From NCBI GenBank assembly GCA_023014365.1, contig JAEBUN010000012.1, positions 620,001-684,000 of the forward strand: 64,000 bases of DNA, given 5' to 3'. Positions 8,529 to 17,560 of the stretch are shown here, piece by piece. How positions within the stretch are numbered: position 1 is the first letter of the stretch; every line of letters starts with the position of its first letter. The DNA is from Lepiota brunneoincarnata. Taxonomy: Eukaryota; Basidiomycota; Agaricomycetes; Agaricales; Agaricaceae. Both the position numbers and the translations under genes were made by a program. The notes below the pieces were generated by a model that was not told where the DNA came from, made no database searches, and saw only the letters and a list, made by a program, of their open reading frames with translations.

Positions 8529-10328
8529 TTAAAAATCCTGGAATGGACGCATCTCCGGATCCTCGGCTAGCGCGGAGTGGAGTTCTTGTTGGAGTTCAGG
8601 ATCAAGGTCATCGACCATTTGGCGCATCTGAGATGCGACTTCTGCAACTGCAAGGGAATACTTGCGTTGTGGCGATTGTTGGGCGTTCTGGTTTGAAATT
8701 CCGGGACGAGTGTTTTGTTGTCCAGGGAAGGGACGGTTGGGGTTTCTCGCAGGGCGAGGGGGGTTGGTGCGCATTCCTGGGAAGCGTCTAGCTGGTGGCG
8801 GTTGAGGGCATTTGCTGACCCAATGGTCTTTGGCTCCACATCGGAAGCATTCCTGGTTTTGGTATGATTTCATTTGTTGTCCGGTGACAACGGCATCTAA
8901 CTCCAACGGTTCTTGTGCGGAGTTTTCTTCGGTATATTCCAGTTGTGGGATTTCGGGGTAAGGGTCTTCGAATCCTTCTTCTATTGCGACATGGTCTACT
9001 TCCATGGCGTGTGGGTTGCGTGGGGTGAATCGTGGAGTGCTGCTCCTTTGGTAGAATTGTGCGTAGGGCACGTTATTGTTTGGGCGGCTCGGTCCGTGGT
9101 TGGATTGGTATTGGTTTCTTTGGGGAAACGTGTTTCTGGGAGTCCCGTAGAGGGTGTTGATTCGGCGGAAATTATCGTCGAGTTTATTTGCTCGGGTGTA
9201 CCAAGCAGTGATAGTTGTTGGGGGGTTTTCCGATTCATCGATCTTCATGGCAATGCGACGATCGATTGCTTTGCGGTATAGATCGATTAAAGTGCGATCT
9301 TCGTTTAGTCTGGATTGTCGGACGAGTTCTTTGAACTGAGCGTTGAACTTGGTCATTGGTTTGCCTGCTTGATGCAGGGTTTGGAGTCTGGTATGTGCGT
9401 ACGCATGTTCGTCCGCTGGGGTGAAGTCGGCCCTAAGTCGGGCGGTGAAGTTGTCCCATGACTCCATGACTATGGGTTGCCCTTGTGGAGTTTGGGCGTT
9501 TCTCTCGTGGAGGTATTGTCTAGCCCAGGCTCGGGCATCTCCTGATTGCATTGTTGAAAGGACGAATAGGGTCCTAGCGAGGTCGGTGTTGTAAGTGGTC
9601 GCATTAGCAAGCACGTAAACTTCACATTGGAAGATCCAATCTTCAAATAGTCTTCTAGTTCCATCGAAGGTGATGGGTTTGAGGAGTCCTAACTCCTTTG
9701 GGGTAGCTGCGGTGGCCATTATTTGTAATTGTCCGGGTGGCGGCGGCGGTGGTGGTGATGGGGGTTGTGTTGTTCGCAACGGTGGAGCCGGTAGGGCTAA
9801 GGGTACGGTTGGTGCGGGTAATGCAGGTGGTTGTGGATCGGGATCTGATTGGTTGTCGTCTGTTATATAGACGTCGGAGTCATTGTCTTCTTGGGGTTTT
9901 CCTTGATTTACGGCGTATTCGTGGCGTGTGAGTAAGTTCTCTTCTGATGTGGAAAGTCCTCTTGGTTGTTTGAGGGCGTGTTTAAGTCTTTGGAGTTTGT
10001 AGTCGTTTAAGGGGTCTACTTTAGCACGGTATTCTTCAGCTTGTTTGCGTTTTCTTTCTTCTTGTTCGTAGTGTTCTTTTAATTCTTTCTCTTGTTGTAG
10101 TCTTTGTCGTTCGGCTAATTCGTCAGCAAAGCTTGTTCTTGTACGTGTTGATGTACTTGGAGTGGGTAAGTCGAATGGAGATGGGGGGTAGAATGGGGAT
10201 GGTGCCTGAGTGGGGATAGGGTTTCTTCTGGGATCTGGGTTCTGGGTTCCTGATCCTGAGATTCTGTTTCTCGATTTGGGAGGAGGAGGTGATGGGGATT
10301 CTCGGGCCGAGAATTTCTTTGGAGGCGT
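8529..10328 (-). CDS. Gypsy-B1 Gag, about 599 aa (start codon is ACG in this copy)
   Basis: Structural/RNA-binding protein of the retrotransposon particle. The N-terminal third is Pro/Ser-rich, followed by a charged coiled-coil-like stretch (QEKELKEHYEQEERKRKQ). A gag core follows (LFEDWIFQCEVYV...QYLHERN...MTKFNAQFKELVRQS). One CCHC zinc knuckle is present: CFRCGAKDHWVSKC. At the position where Gypsy-B2 has an ATG in a good context (23634), B1 has ACG (10328-10326) in the context ATCACCACGCC. The next in-frame ATG is only near 9720. Either ACG initiates or this copy makes a shortened Gag. The frame is otherwise open to TAA at 8529. Confidence 0.85.
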   Translation of the reverse strand, partial: TPPKKFSARESPSPPPPKSRNRISGSGTQNPDPRRNPIPTQAPSPFYPPSPFDLPTPSTSTRTRTSFADELAERQRLQQEKELKEHYEQEERKRKQAEEYRAKVDPLNDYKLQRLKHALKQPRGLSTSEENLLTRHEYAVNQGKPQEDNDSDVYITDDNQSDPDPQPPALPAPTVPLALPAPPLRTTQPPSPPPPPPPGQLQIMATAATPKELGLLKPITFDGTRRLFEDWIFQCEVYVLANATTYNTDLARTLFVLSTMQSGDARAWARQYLHERNAQTPQGQPIVMESWDNFTARLRADFTPADEHAYAHTRLQTLHQAGKPMTKFNAQFKELVRQSRLNEDRTLIDLYRKAIDRRIAMKIDESENPPTTITAWYTRANKLDDNFRRINTLYGTPRNTFPQRNQYQSNHGPSRPNNNVPYAQFYQRSSTPRFTPRNPHAMEVDHVAIEEGFEDPYPEIPQLEYTEENSAQEPLELDAVVTGQQMKSYQNQECFRCGAKDHWVSKCPQPPPARRFPGMRTNPPRPARNPNRPFPGQQNTRPGISNQNAQQSPQRKYSLAVAEVASQMRQMVDDLDPELQQELHSALAEDPEMRPFQDF

Positions 10329-10340
10329 GGTGATATTTGT

Positions 10341-10610
10341 CTAGCGATCGATTATCGCTAGAAGTATGAAGAATTGGGTGGCGATTATGGATATCCCTGA
10401 GTATAGATTCCACGATCTGACGACGCAACAGTGACAGGGGCACGTGATACGTTCGAGTTCTAAGGTGATGATTCGATAGGCGATGAGGGTGGCGGTAGAG
10501 GTGAAGACGAAGATGAGTAGGTAAGCCAGGTCGTCTGGCGGGGAGAGGTTGAGGGACGTAGCAATGGCTACACAGAGAGGCGGTTTTCTTTCGTACGTCG
10601 TTTTGAACGA
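10341..10610 (-). pseudogene. Gypsy-B1 leader ORF (conserved with B2; truncated by TAG upstream)
   Basis: The frame lies upstream of gag and in the same frame, ending with TAG at 10341-10343, five codons before the gag start position. It has no ATG. Its product would have two hydrophobic segments (around LAYLLIFVFT and QFFILLAII) separated by a Cys-rich CPCHCC motif. Compared with Gypsy-B2 there are 25 nucleotide differences in 89 codons, 19 of them synonymous and 19 at third positions, which indicates protein-level constraint. In B1 a TAG (10611-10613) replaces a Trp codon of B2, so this copy appears broken at its N-terminal side. Confidence 0.55.
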
Positions 10611-10686
10611 CTAGGGTACCTCGACGCGTTCAGTACGTCGGCAAAGCAGAACAGAGTAGAGGGCGAGCAAGAGATAAGCAGCAGAG

Positions 10687-10698
10687 TATCTTAGTGTT
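10687..10698 (-). other. Primer-binding site of Gypsy-B1 (self-priming type)
   Basis: The 12 nt AACACTAAGATA (element sense) lie one base downstream of the 5' LTR and are perfectly complementary to TATCTTAGTGTT within the LTR R region. No tRNA 3'-end match is obvious. This is the arrangement known for Tf1/sushi elements, which prime with the 5' end of their own RNA. Confidence 0.65.
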
Positions 10699-10699
10699 T

Positions 10700-11093
10700 T
10701 GTTACCCGGGTTAGGGGTTCGCTCTTGAGTAGCACGGCGTTCGAGGCAAGATGTCTATACAGACTTGGTCTTGTCCTACTAGGCGTGACTTAGAGACGAC
10801 GGAGCACTATAGTCCAGCCGGTTTAAGGGCAAAGAGGTATATGTAGGAGGCAAGAACTGTATAACACTAAGATAAGGATACAAGGTGTTGTACTGTATCC
10901 TTATATACATATCTCTAAGTGTGGCTGTACTCCTACTATAATAATCCAGACCGGGGTAACTATGAGTCAGAGATAAGGAAACATGAGGCGCATACTAAGA
11001 ATAGTCCTTCTGATGTACACTACTGATAGTTTCATAGTGACATGGGAATGTGAGCTAAAATTAACCGTCCTTCTGATGTGGTTTCTGATAACA
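10700..11093 (-). repeat. 5' LTR of Gypsy-B1 (394 bp, with two 4-bp insertions)
   Basis: Identical to 2899-3284 by eye except for TATGTA in place of TA at 10840-10845 and TACATA in place of TA at 10906-10911. Gypsy-B2 LTRs lack both insertions. Confidence 0.95.
10863..10907 (-). promoter_or_regulatory. Predicted Gypsy-B1 core promoter: TATA box and RNA 5' end
   Basis: On the minus strand TATATAAGG (10899-10907) is followed 33 nt later by TATCTTAGTGTT (10863-10874). The latter is the exact complement of the putative primer-binding site at 10687-10698. The layout fits a TATA box with the transcript starting near TATCTTAG. Confidence 0.6.
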
Positions 11094-11246
11094 CCTACAG
11101 TTGTTGTTAGGTCAAGGGAAGTGCAACCTATGAAAGGGAGCAGGATAACTAGTTTGTCTTCAAGACTGATGACTGTTCTTGAGGACGAGCTAGAAGAAGT
11201 CCATCAGTCACTACAGTAATACACATGGAGAATATGCAAGACTGCA

Positions 11247-14200
11247 ATGGACACACCTTTACCCCCACTGTGGGAGATCAACCATGAGGTACCACTAATT
11301 GACCCTCACAAGGTCTATTTGTGGTGGCCATCTCACTGTCCTGACAAGATGAGACAGCTTTGGGATGTGAAATGGGAAGCTTACATCAAATCTGGGCGCT
11401 GGGAACTGCAACCAGTAAAAAATGTGGTCCCCATGTTGTTAATTCCCAAGGTTGGAAAGCAGGGTGAGCCCCTAAAGCTTCAGACTGTTGTGGACCTGTG
11501 AGAGAGAAACTTGAATACCTAGAAGCTGTCTTCACCCTTGCCAGATATTGAGGATATTTTGCAGCAAGTTGTGCACACAAAGTATCAGTTGGTGATTGAT
11601 CTGACAGATGCTTATGAGCAAATAAGGGTTAAGCCCAAGCACATTGAACACACTGCTATGGTCACCCCGAGTGGTACCATGGTGAGCCATGTGATGCAGC
11701 AGGGTGACTGTAATGCCTCCACAACATTCCAGATGATAATTGCACAAATATTCAAGCTGTACCTTGGATGGTTCCTCAGAAACTTCCTCAATGATTTGTT
11801 TATAACCTTGGACAAGCTGGAAGAGCACATAGAGTATGCTACCATTGTCATAGATACTCTGGAGTGAGAGAAGTTTTATATTAGCAAAGGGAAAATGGAG
11901 TTTCTGCAGAGGGAGATCAAGGTACTTGGGCATGTGGTGACTGACAATGGTATACGCATGGACCCTGACAAGGTCGATGCCCTGTCAAAGTGGAAGACTC
12001 CAACAAACCAGGATTTACTGCAAGGCTTCCTTGGTTCTGCCAGCTATCTAGCCAACAATATTGATTGCATCCAGATCCCTATGGGCATTTTACATGAGTT
12101 GATGGGGGATACAGTTCCTTTTAGATGGGAATACACTCACCAAAGGGTCTTCCAGGTCATAAAGGACCTGGCTGTAGCCTGCAAGGACCACCATCACAGG
12201 CCACTGGACTATAGTACATCTGCACCGCCTGTGAATGTGGTTATGGATGGGTGCTTGACCAGGGTGGCAGGTGTAGTCAGTCAGGGTGTCGATTGGAAAA
12301 TGGTGAAGGTAGCTGCCTTTTTCTCTGTGAAGTTAAAGCTGGCACAGCAAAACTACTCAGTTCATGAGATCAAGTTACTGGTTGGGGTGGAAATGATGCT
12401 CTGCCATAGGGACATCCTGTATGGTGTATGGTTCAGGTGGTTTACAGATCACCAGGGGCTAGTGCACTTACTGAGGCAGTTGAATCTGTCCAGTTGTCAA
12501 GTGCATTGGATGGAATGGCTTGCTGAGTTCAACTTTGAGGCTGTATATGTGCCAGGGACAGAGAACGTCCTCTCAGATGCTCTGTTGCAGCTTTACTCCA
12601 ATGAGAAACCAGGGACCATACAAGCTCCAGGTGAGTACATGTACCACAATGTTGTGGACATGGACAGGATGCCATGCAAGCTTGTCACAATGCCTCTCCT
12701 GGTGGACCTGGAGGGCAAGGCTGAGTTGCTAGCAATGACCAGGAGTAGGGCAAGGGGCCCATGCTTGAGTGCAACCAGGGGTTTGGCTCCCAAGGGATTG
12801 CCCCTGAATGTGGGCTCTGGGCATGCTGGCTCTGTGTGCAGTTGGGGACAGGGCTGAGGATGGGTCTGGGGGGTGTTTTGTTTCACCCCTCAGGGGCCTA
12901 GGGGCTGAAAGGAGGGCAGGAGTCCTCCTCCACCTGTTCTGGTGAATGAGTCAGAGACCAGAGTGAGGCCAAAAGTAGAGTGCAAACGTGCCAAGGCAAA
13001 GGAGCCCACAGGCTCAGAGATGCTCCAGAAGCACCTGGGGAAAGGTCACCCAAAGGTGGGGGACTCAGCTGAGGGAACGGCTAAAGACCACAAAGACAAT
13101 GGGGAAGACAGACAACTCACCATATGGATCCCCACAAGAAAGGGGAGAAGTGGGAGTAACTGACACAAAGGGGACAGGCTAGGAATGTGCACAGACCCCC
13201 ATAAGGGTCAGAGCGTTGACAGTGTTGATAAGCAATTGCCCAAAACACTGGTATTGATTGCCAAGGCCCTAGATAATGATCAAGCAGGCACAAACATCAT
13301 TAAGGAGATTTGTAACAATTACACTGAGGACTCGTTCTTCAGGGAAATTATAAGAAAGCCCAAGGAACACAAAAACTTCATTGTAAAGGATGGCCTTGTG
13401 TACCTAATGGAAAATTGAGCTGAAATACTATGTATACCGCACATACTGGTAAATGGGCAGAATGTTAGAGAGCTTATCATCTCAGAGGCTCACTCAATGT
13501 AGCTCATTTAGGTGCTCAAAAGACTACAATGTACCTAAGAGATCAAATTTGGTGGAAAGACTTGGTGAAGGATGTCCAGGCCTTCTGTGAATCATGTCTT
13601 ACTTGTAAGAGAGGAAAACCCCCCAATCACAAACCATTCGGATTGCTAAATCCCCTCAAAGTTCCCCACTATCCCTGGGAGAGCATCAGCATGGATTTTG
13701 TGGGACCCCTCCTGGAATCAAGAAATTGGGACACGGCTTATGACATCATAACTGTGGTTATAGACCAACTGACCGGAATGATACACTTGGTGCCTAGCTG
13801 CCAAAACTATAATTCAAAACAAGTTGCAGAACTCGTATTTAGCAAGATCTACAGATTACACAGTCTCCCACACTCTATAATTAGCGACAGGGACATGCTA
13901 TTTACAAGTGGATTCTGGAAACATTTACATGCACTAATAGGAATAAAAACTCAGATGTTGAGTGCCTATCACCCTCAGTCTGATGGGTCAACTGAGCGAG
14001 CCAACCAAACAATAACTCAAATGCTATGGATGTGTATTTCTCCTTCTCAAAAGGATTGGGTAATGAGATTACCTTCTATCGAGCTTGCCATCAACATAGC
14101 ATGCTCTGAGGTCACCAGATTCACTCCATTTTTCTTGAACTATGGACAAATGCCTCATGCTCTAGTATGGGACACAAAAGCAACAGATGAATATCCTGGA

Positions 14201-15100
14201 GTTTGTGTCTATGCCAAAAAAATGAAGAATGCTATTATGGCAGTGCATGATAGCATATTAGCTCATTGGGTAAAATGATTGCAAATGACCAATAGGCATC
14301 AAGTTGCATCTCCCTTTAAGAAAGGGGACTTCATGTATGTGTCTACCTGGAACATTTCCATCCCCAAGGGCTTGGCCAGAAATCTTGTGCCCAAATTTAT
14401 AGGTCCTTATGAAATAACTCAGGAGTTCAACAATGACTCCTACTGGCTGAATATATCCTCTAAGCTCAAGCAGCAAGGAATTCATGATGTTTTTCATGCC
14501 TCATCGTTATGCCTACACATACCTAATGATGGTTGCCTTTTTCCCAGCTGATTGGAAGATCAAGTTTGGGATTTTGATGATGATGGCTCTGAATAGGCTG
14601 TGGACAGAGTGGTCACACATTCAGGGTCTAAAGAAAATGCATTATTCAAGATCCTGTGGAAGTCTGGGGATGAGACTTGGCTTCCCTACCATCAAGTGTC
14701 TCACCTAACAGCCATTGAACAATATTTTGAGCTGCTGGGAATAAGCAATGTATCAGAACTAAAGGATAGTGGGTCTGTACCAAAAGTTGCAGATGAACAA
14801 GTTCTTCTGGGTTCTCTAGAGTTCTACCCAGGAAGTGAATTGGAAATTGGAGCTAAAACGGATGAAGAAATTTCGAAAAACTCAAGGCCTCCTAGTATAA
14901 AAGACAATAGACTGGAATTAGTGGTTGAAATCCCCATCATAGCCTCCCTTGCACTTGGCTCCTTTGAATTTGTCTTCATGCTATCTAAGTTCACTGTCAT
15001 AGTCTTCATGATGAACAGTACTTCCGATCCCAAGCAACCCTTGATCAGCATCAACTTACCCAAGGGGGTCGTGATTGGTATTGATCTCCCTCACGTCTGA
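11247..15100 (+). pseudogene. Gypsy-A pol remnant: RT, RNase H, integrase, chromodomain-like tail
   Basis: The reverse-transcriptase N-terminal part lies at 11247-11501 (ending VVDL, then TGA). The RT palm continues at 11538-11867, where the usual FADD/YMDD box reads FLNDLF and is therefore damaged. RNase H follows at 11895-12600 (TDHQGLVHLL). The integrase has a zinc-finger end near 13530-13620 and a catalytic core at 13670-14270 (ISDRDMLF, SDGSTERANQ). 14279-14551 is the post-integrase domain (GPYEIT...VFHASSL), and about 14600-14740 resembles a degenerate chromodomain. Stops interrupt it near 11500, 11865, 13416 and 14276. Several are explained by single C:G to T:A changes. Confidence 0.85.
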
Positions 15101-15508
15101 ATTTCTCATCCAGTGTACTGGTGTATACTTGCATCCAGCCCAAAGGAGAAACATTGTTGGATCATGTTCACTCTGTGTGCATTCCAGGAGTATCTGATTT
15201 ACAATTGGAACATTCAGAACCAGGACTCAAAGTATCTATGGGACCCTCTGGTGGGGTATAAGGAGTTTGCTACATATTTCAATCAACAGCCAATTCCTCA
15301 CAAGCTGGTCAAATAGGACCATAAAGGAAACTTATTCTTTTGGCCTGAGGGAGGGGTGCAAATAACTAAATTCCTCCTTGACCTCAGCCCCTACAGCAAG
15401 TCTTCCCCTCCCATCAAACATGACTCTCTTATCCAACTTGGCCTCATGCTTCCTAATGGCTAGCTGGAGGTTGACCAGATCCTCGCTCTGTCCCAGAACC
15501 TCCTCCTT

Positions 15509-16078
15509 TTGTCTTCCATTTCTCTTTTGCCCTCCTCAGACAACCCTTCCCATGGCACCACCCTTTCATGCCACTCTTCCAACCAAAAACACTCAGAAAA
15601 CCATGCCCAACTTGTCTCACAACCATACTCCAAGGGCTGTGATGGACCCTTAGTTTCCCAAGTCCCTCAGAGGAATGTCCCTGTCAAGCCTCGACCATCT
15701 AATACCTCCCAAAACTTGACCCCTGATATCACACTCACTGACACCCCCCTAATCAAAAGCATGGAGAGTTTTTCCAAGATGCTTGTGGCAGCATATAACT
15801 CATCCCAGAATTCAATTAAATCCTCATCCCCCAACCTGGTTCCCCCTATCACCATCAACCCAAAGCTCCTTGATAAGACTCCTTCAAGATCTGACCCTCA
15901 GGACACTGCTCAGAACAACAGTAAACTTTCCAGCAAAGAAAAGGCATCCAGAGGGGAGGGGGATCAAGCCAGGGTACTGTTTGAGGACATTGAAGACATC
16001 ATTGACTACAATATGGACGATGAACACCTCATTGGTGATGGAGGTGATCATAATAATGCAGGGATAGGAAGAGCCTAG
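15509..16078 (+). CDS. Gypsy-A 3' ORF, Ser/Pro-rich, unknown function
   Basis: An open frame of 189 codons lies between the pol remnant and the 3' LTR. It is rich in Ser, Pro, Asn and Lys, with an acidic C-terminal segment (FEDIEDIIDYNMDDEH). There is no domain I recognise. An overlapping frame at 15378-15653 is also open. It may be the C-terminal part of the element's polyprotein or an extra element ORF. The first ATG may not be the real start, because the surrounding element is degenerate. Confidence 0.35.
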   Translation: MSSISLLPSSDNPSHGTTLSCHSSNQKHSENHAQLVSQPYSKGCDGPLVSQVPQRNVPVKPRPSNTSQNLTPDITLTDTPLIKSMESFSKMLVAAYNSSQNSIKSSSPNLVPPITINPKLLDKTPSRSDPQDTAQNNSKLSSKEKASRGEGDQARVLFEDIEDIIDYNMDDEHLIGDGGDHNNAGIGRA

Positions 16079-16115
16079 AGTGTCCCTTCTCCCTTTGGGA
16101 CACTTGGAGGGCATA

Positions 16116-16374
16116 TGTAGTGGATCAGCTACCCTTCCATCACTCATGTGACCAACACTTAGCTTTATGTTTATTTTCCCATGTTTCCCCTCTCTCACCT
16201 ACAGCGGTAAACACTGTAGATAGATAAAAGGGCCATTGGGGCCCGTTTTGACTTGGATACCCCTGCAGGTATGTGCCCTGTACTTAACTCACAGATTAAT
16301 AAGACTTAGGATACCCCTGCAGTGTCCCCTCAGCTCCCCCTAAGCTGTCAAGGCCCTCCCAGGTTGCCCTAACA
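16116..16374 (+). repeat. 3' LTR of Gypsy-A (259 bp)
   Basis: It starts with TGTAGTGG and ends with CCTAACA, the TG...CA ends of an LTR. A purine-rich stretch (TTGGAGGGCA) lies just upstream, as expected for a polypurine tract. The sequence immediately downstream is the SREBP-gene fragment. The matching 5' LTR is outside the window, so this boundary rests on terminal motifs and on the junction with recognisable gene sequence. Confidence 0.65.
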
Positions 16375-16745
16375 TGGAGAGCTGGGAGCCACCAGGACTG
16401 GCTATGCACTTGATGTTCTTCACCAGGAGGCTGACATTGCCACCAAGCTCCTTAGCAGCCTCAATGATGTGTTTGAGGACAAAGTCAGGTTCTTGTTCAC
16501 CCTCCATCTTCTTCCCATTCACCTTGCATACAAACATCTTGCCAAGGACTCAACTAAGCTCTGATTGGATTATATGTGTGGCAAGAAGGTCATTCAGGGA
16601 GTTTGCACCATCAACCTGGTAGGGCAGAGAGGGCAGTATGTTGTATGCCTTGTTGACAGACATGCTGAGAATGACATCCTCCTTCTTGGTTTGCTGGAAT
16701 GCAGATGCACAGTCCCAAATAGATTGCGCATGCATCTTGACAATC
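16375..16745 (-). pseudogene. CpG-mutated partial copy of the SREBP gene
   Basis: Collinear, without a single indel, with 44452-44822 inside the SREBP coding region in this window. I count 23 differences in 371 bp: 20 are C to T or G to A at CpG sites, two more are other C to T changes, and one is an A/G difference. Of 21 CpGs in the gene segment only one survives here. The fragment abuts the Gypsy-A LTR on its left, which suggests that Gypsy-A inserted into a longer SREBP duplicate whose other part is upstream of the window. On its right, similarity stops abruptly near 16745. It is not a functional gene. Confidence 0.93.
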
Positions 16746-16759
16746 TGGGAAGTCCATGA

Positions 16760-17560
16760 CTGCTGGGTGCAAGCTCACAGGCTCACTGAAAACAGTGATT
16801 CGGCAGAGGATGTAACATAGGAAGACAAGGAAGCCTTGCATGATGCTATTGTTGGGGCCACTCAACTATTGTTCAACAACCAAAAAACACAAATGATCCA
16901 AAGGTATGTGCACATTCACATCCTACTTTTGGGGTTAGCAGGGAAGATTGGATGTTGATTATGACTGACAGCTATCTTTAGCATAACCTCCCTTGCACTA
17001 GAACAGGCTGAACGCAACTGGACAGGATCAAAGGCAAACATCAGAGAAAGTTACAAAGCTGTTGTTGGATGGTATCTTGAAAGGGAACCAATACCTGATG
17101 GTCAGCTAGCAAGGGTAGGTGGCCCCTACATTTCAGCATTGCTCATTTTTCACACTAGGGCACACAGATATGCTGTCTGATTTCTATTGTACACTTTCAA
17201 GATGATGTTGCATACTCCTTGGAAAATGCTTGCAATCTTGCCAGACAGCTGCAATTGCACAACATCCTGACTGTGTTGGTGCACAATGTCTGAGGCACTC
17301 ATCTAGGCACCGTCACAAGTCTGAATGAGTACACTTAAATCCTGTGATATCAGATAAAGCCAGTCACTCATCTTGCATAGGGTTAATGGTATTCTGAGAA
17401 GCACAGTGATATCCACAGAGCCCAAGATGTATAATAGATCAAACATCAAGGGGAAAGGCAAAACCCAACCCATGTGCACCCCCTTTACAGATCTCCTGGC
17501 CTCTCACAGCTATAATCCCTTCAGTTCTGAAGACTCCAATGAGTCCAAGTACTGATTCCA
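16760..17560 (+). pseudogene. Unidentified spliced gene remnant
   Basis: Several coding-like stretches separated by intron-like GT..AG segments are visible: one near 16800-16905 ending before GTATGTGC, one near 16985-17113 (EQAERNWTGSKANIRESYKA) ending before a GTAGGT donor, one near 17195-17290 (DDVAYSLENACNLARQL), and an open stretch at 17373-17555. In-frame stops and CpG depletion indicate decay. I do not recognise the family. It may belong to the same captured or duplicated block as the SREBP fragment. Confidence 0.3.

Larger units (their letters stand above)
2899..11093 (-). mobile_element. Gypsy-B1: young Ty3/gypsy chromovirus (Tf1/sushi-like), 8,195 bp
   Basis: The element has LTRs at 2899-3284 (3') and 10700-11093 (5') and a 5-bp target duplication CCTAC (2894-2898 and 11094-11098). 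In transcriptional order it carries a leader ORF remnant, gag, pol (protease, RT, RNase H, integrase, chromodomain), ORF3 with a zinc knuckle, and a further short frame. The two LTRs are identical except for two 4-bp insertions in the 5' LTR, so insertion was very recent. CpGs are abundant, in contrast to the host element Gypsy-A. A second, older copy (Gypsy-B2) in the window allows comparison. Confidence 0.96.
695..11219 (+). pseudogene. Gypsy-A gag/protease reading frame, split by two insertions
   Basis: Segments 695-922, 2531-2898 and 11099-11219 form one continuous frame of 238 codons once the Tc1 element and Gypsy-B1 are removed with one target copy each. The middle segment has a retropepsin-like core: LLDSG near 2625-2640, then a strand with LILGTPF near 2840. 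The last segment ends in an acidic stretch with TAA at 11217. Both insertions leave the frame intact at the junctions, so the ORF was still open when they landed. The separate ORF at 50-319 probably belongs to the same element upstream; I do not recognise a domain in it. Confidence 0.75.
1..16374 (+). mobile_element. Gypsy-A: old, decayed Ty3/gypsy LTR retrotransposon (5' end outside window)
   Basis: Plus-strand order is gag-like/protease (DSG motif near 2640), reverse transcriptase, RNase H, integrase, chromodomain-like tail, then a 259-bp 3' LTR ending at 16374. The host sequence is interrupted by a Tc1 element (923-2528) and by Gypsy-B1 (2899-11093). Removing each together with one copy of its target duplication makes the reading frame continuous. 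Several nonsense codons fit C:G to T:A transitions (for example after the VVDL motif near 11500), and CpG dinucleotides are very rare throughout. The element is clearly dead. The 5' LTR and start of gag lie upstream of the window. Confidence 0.85.
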
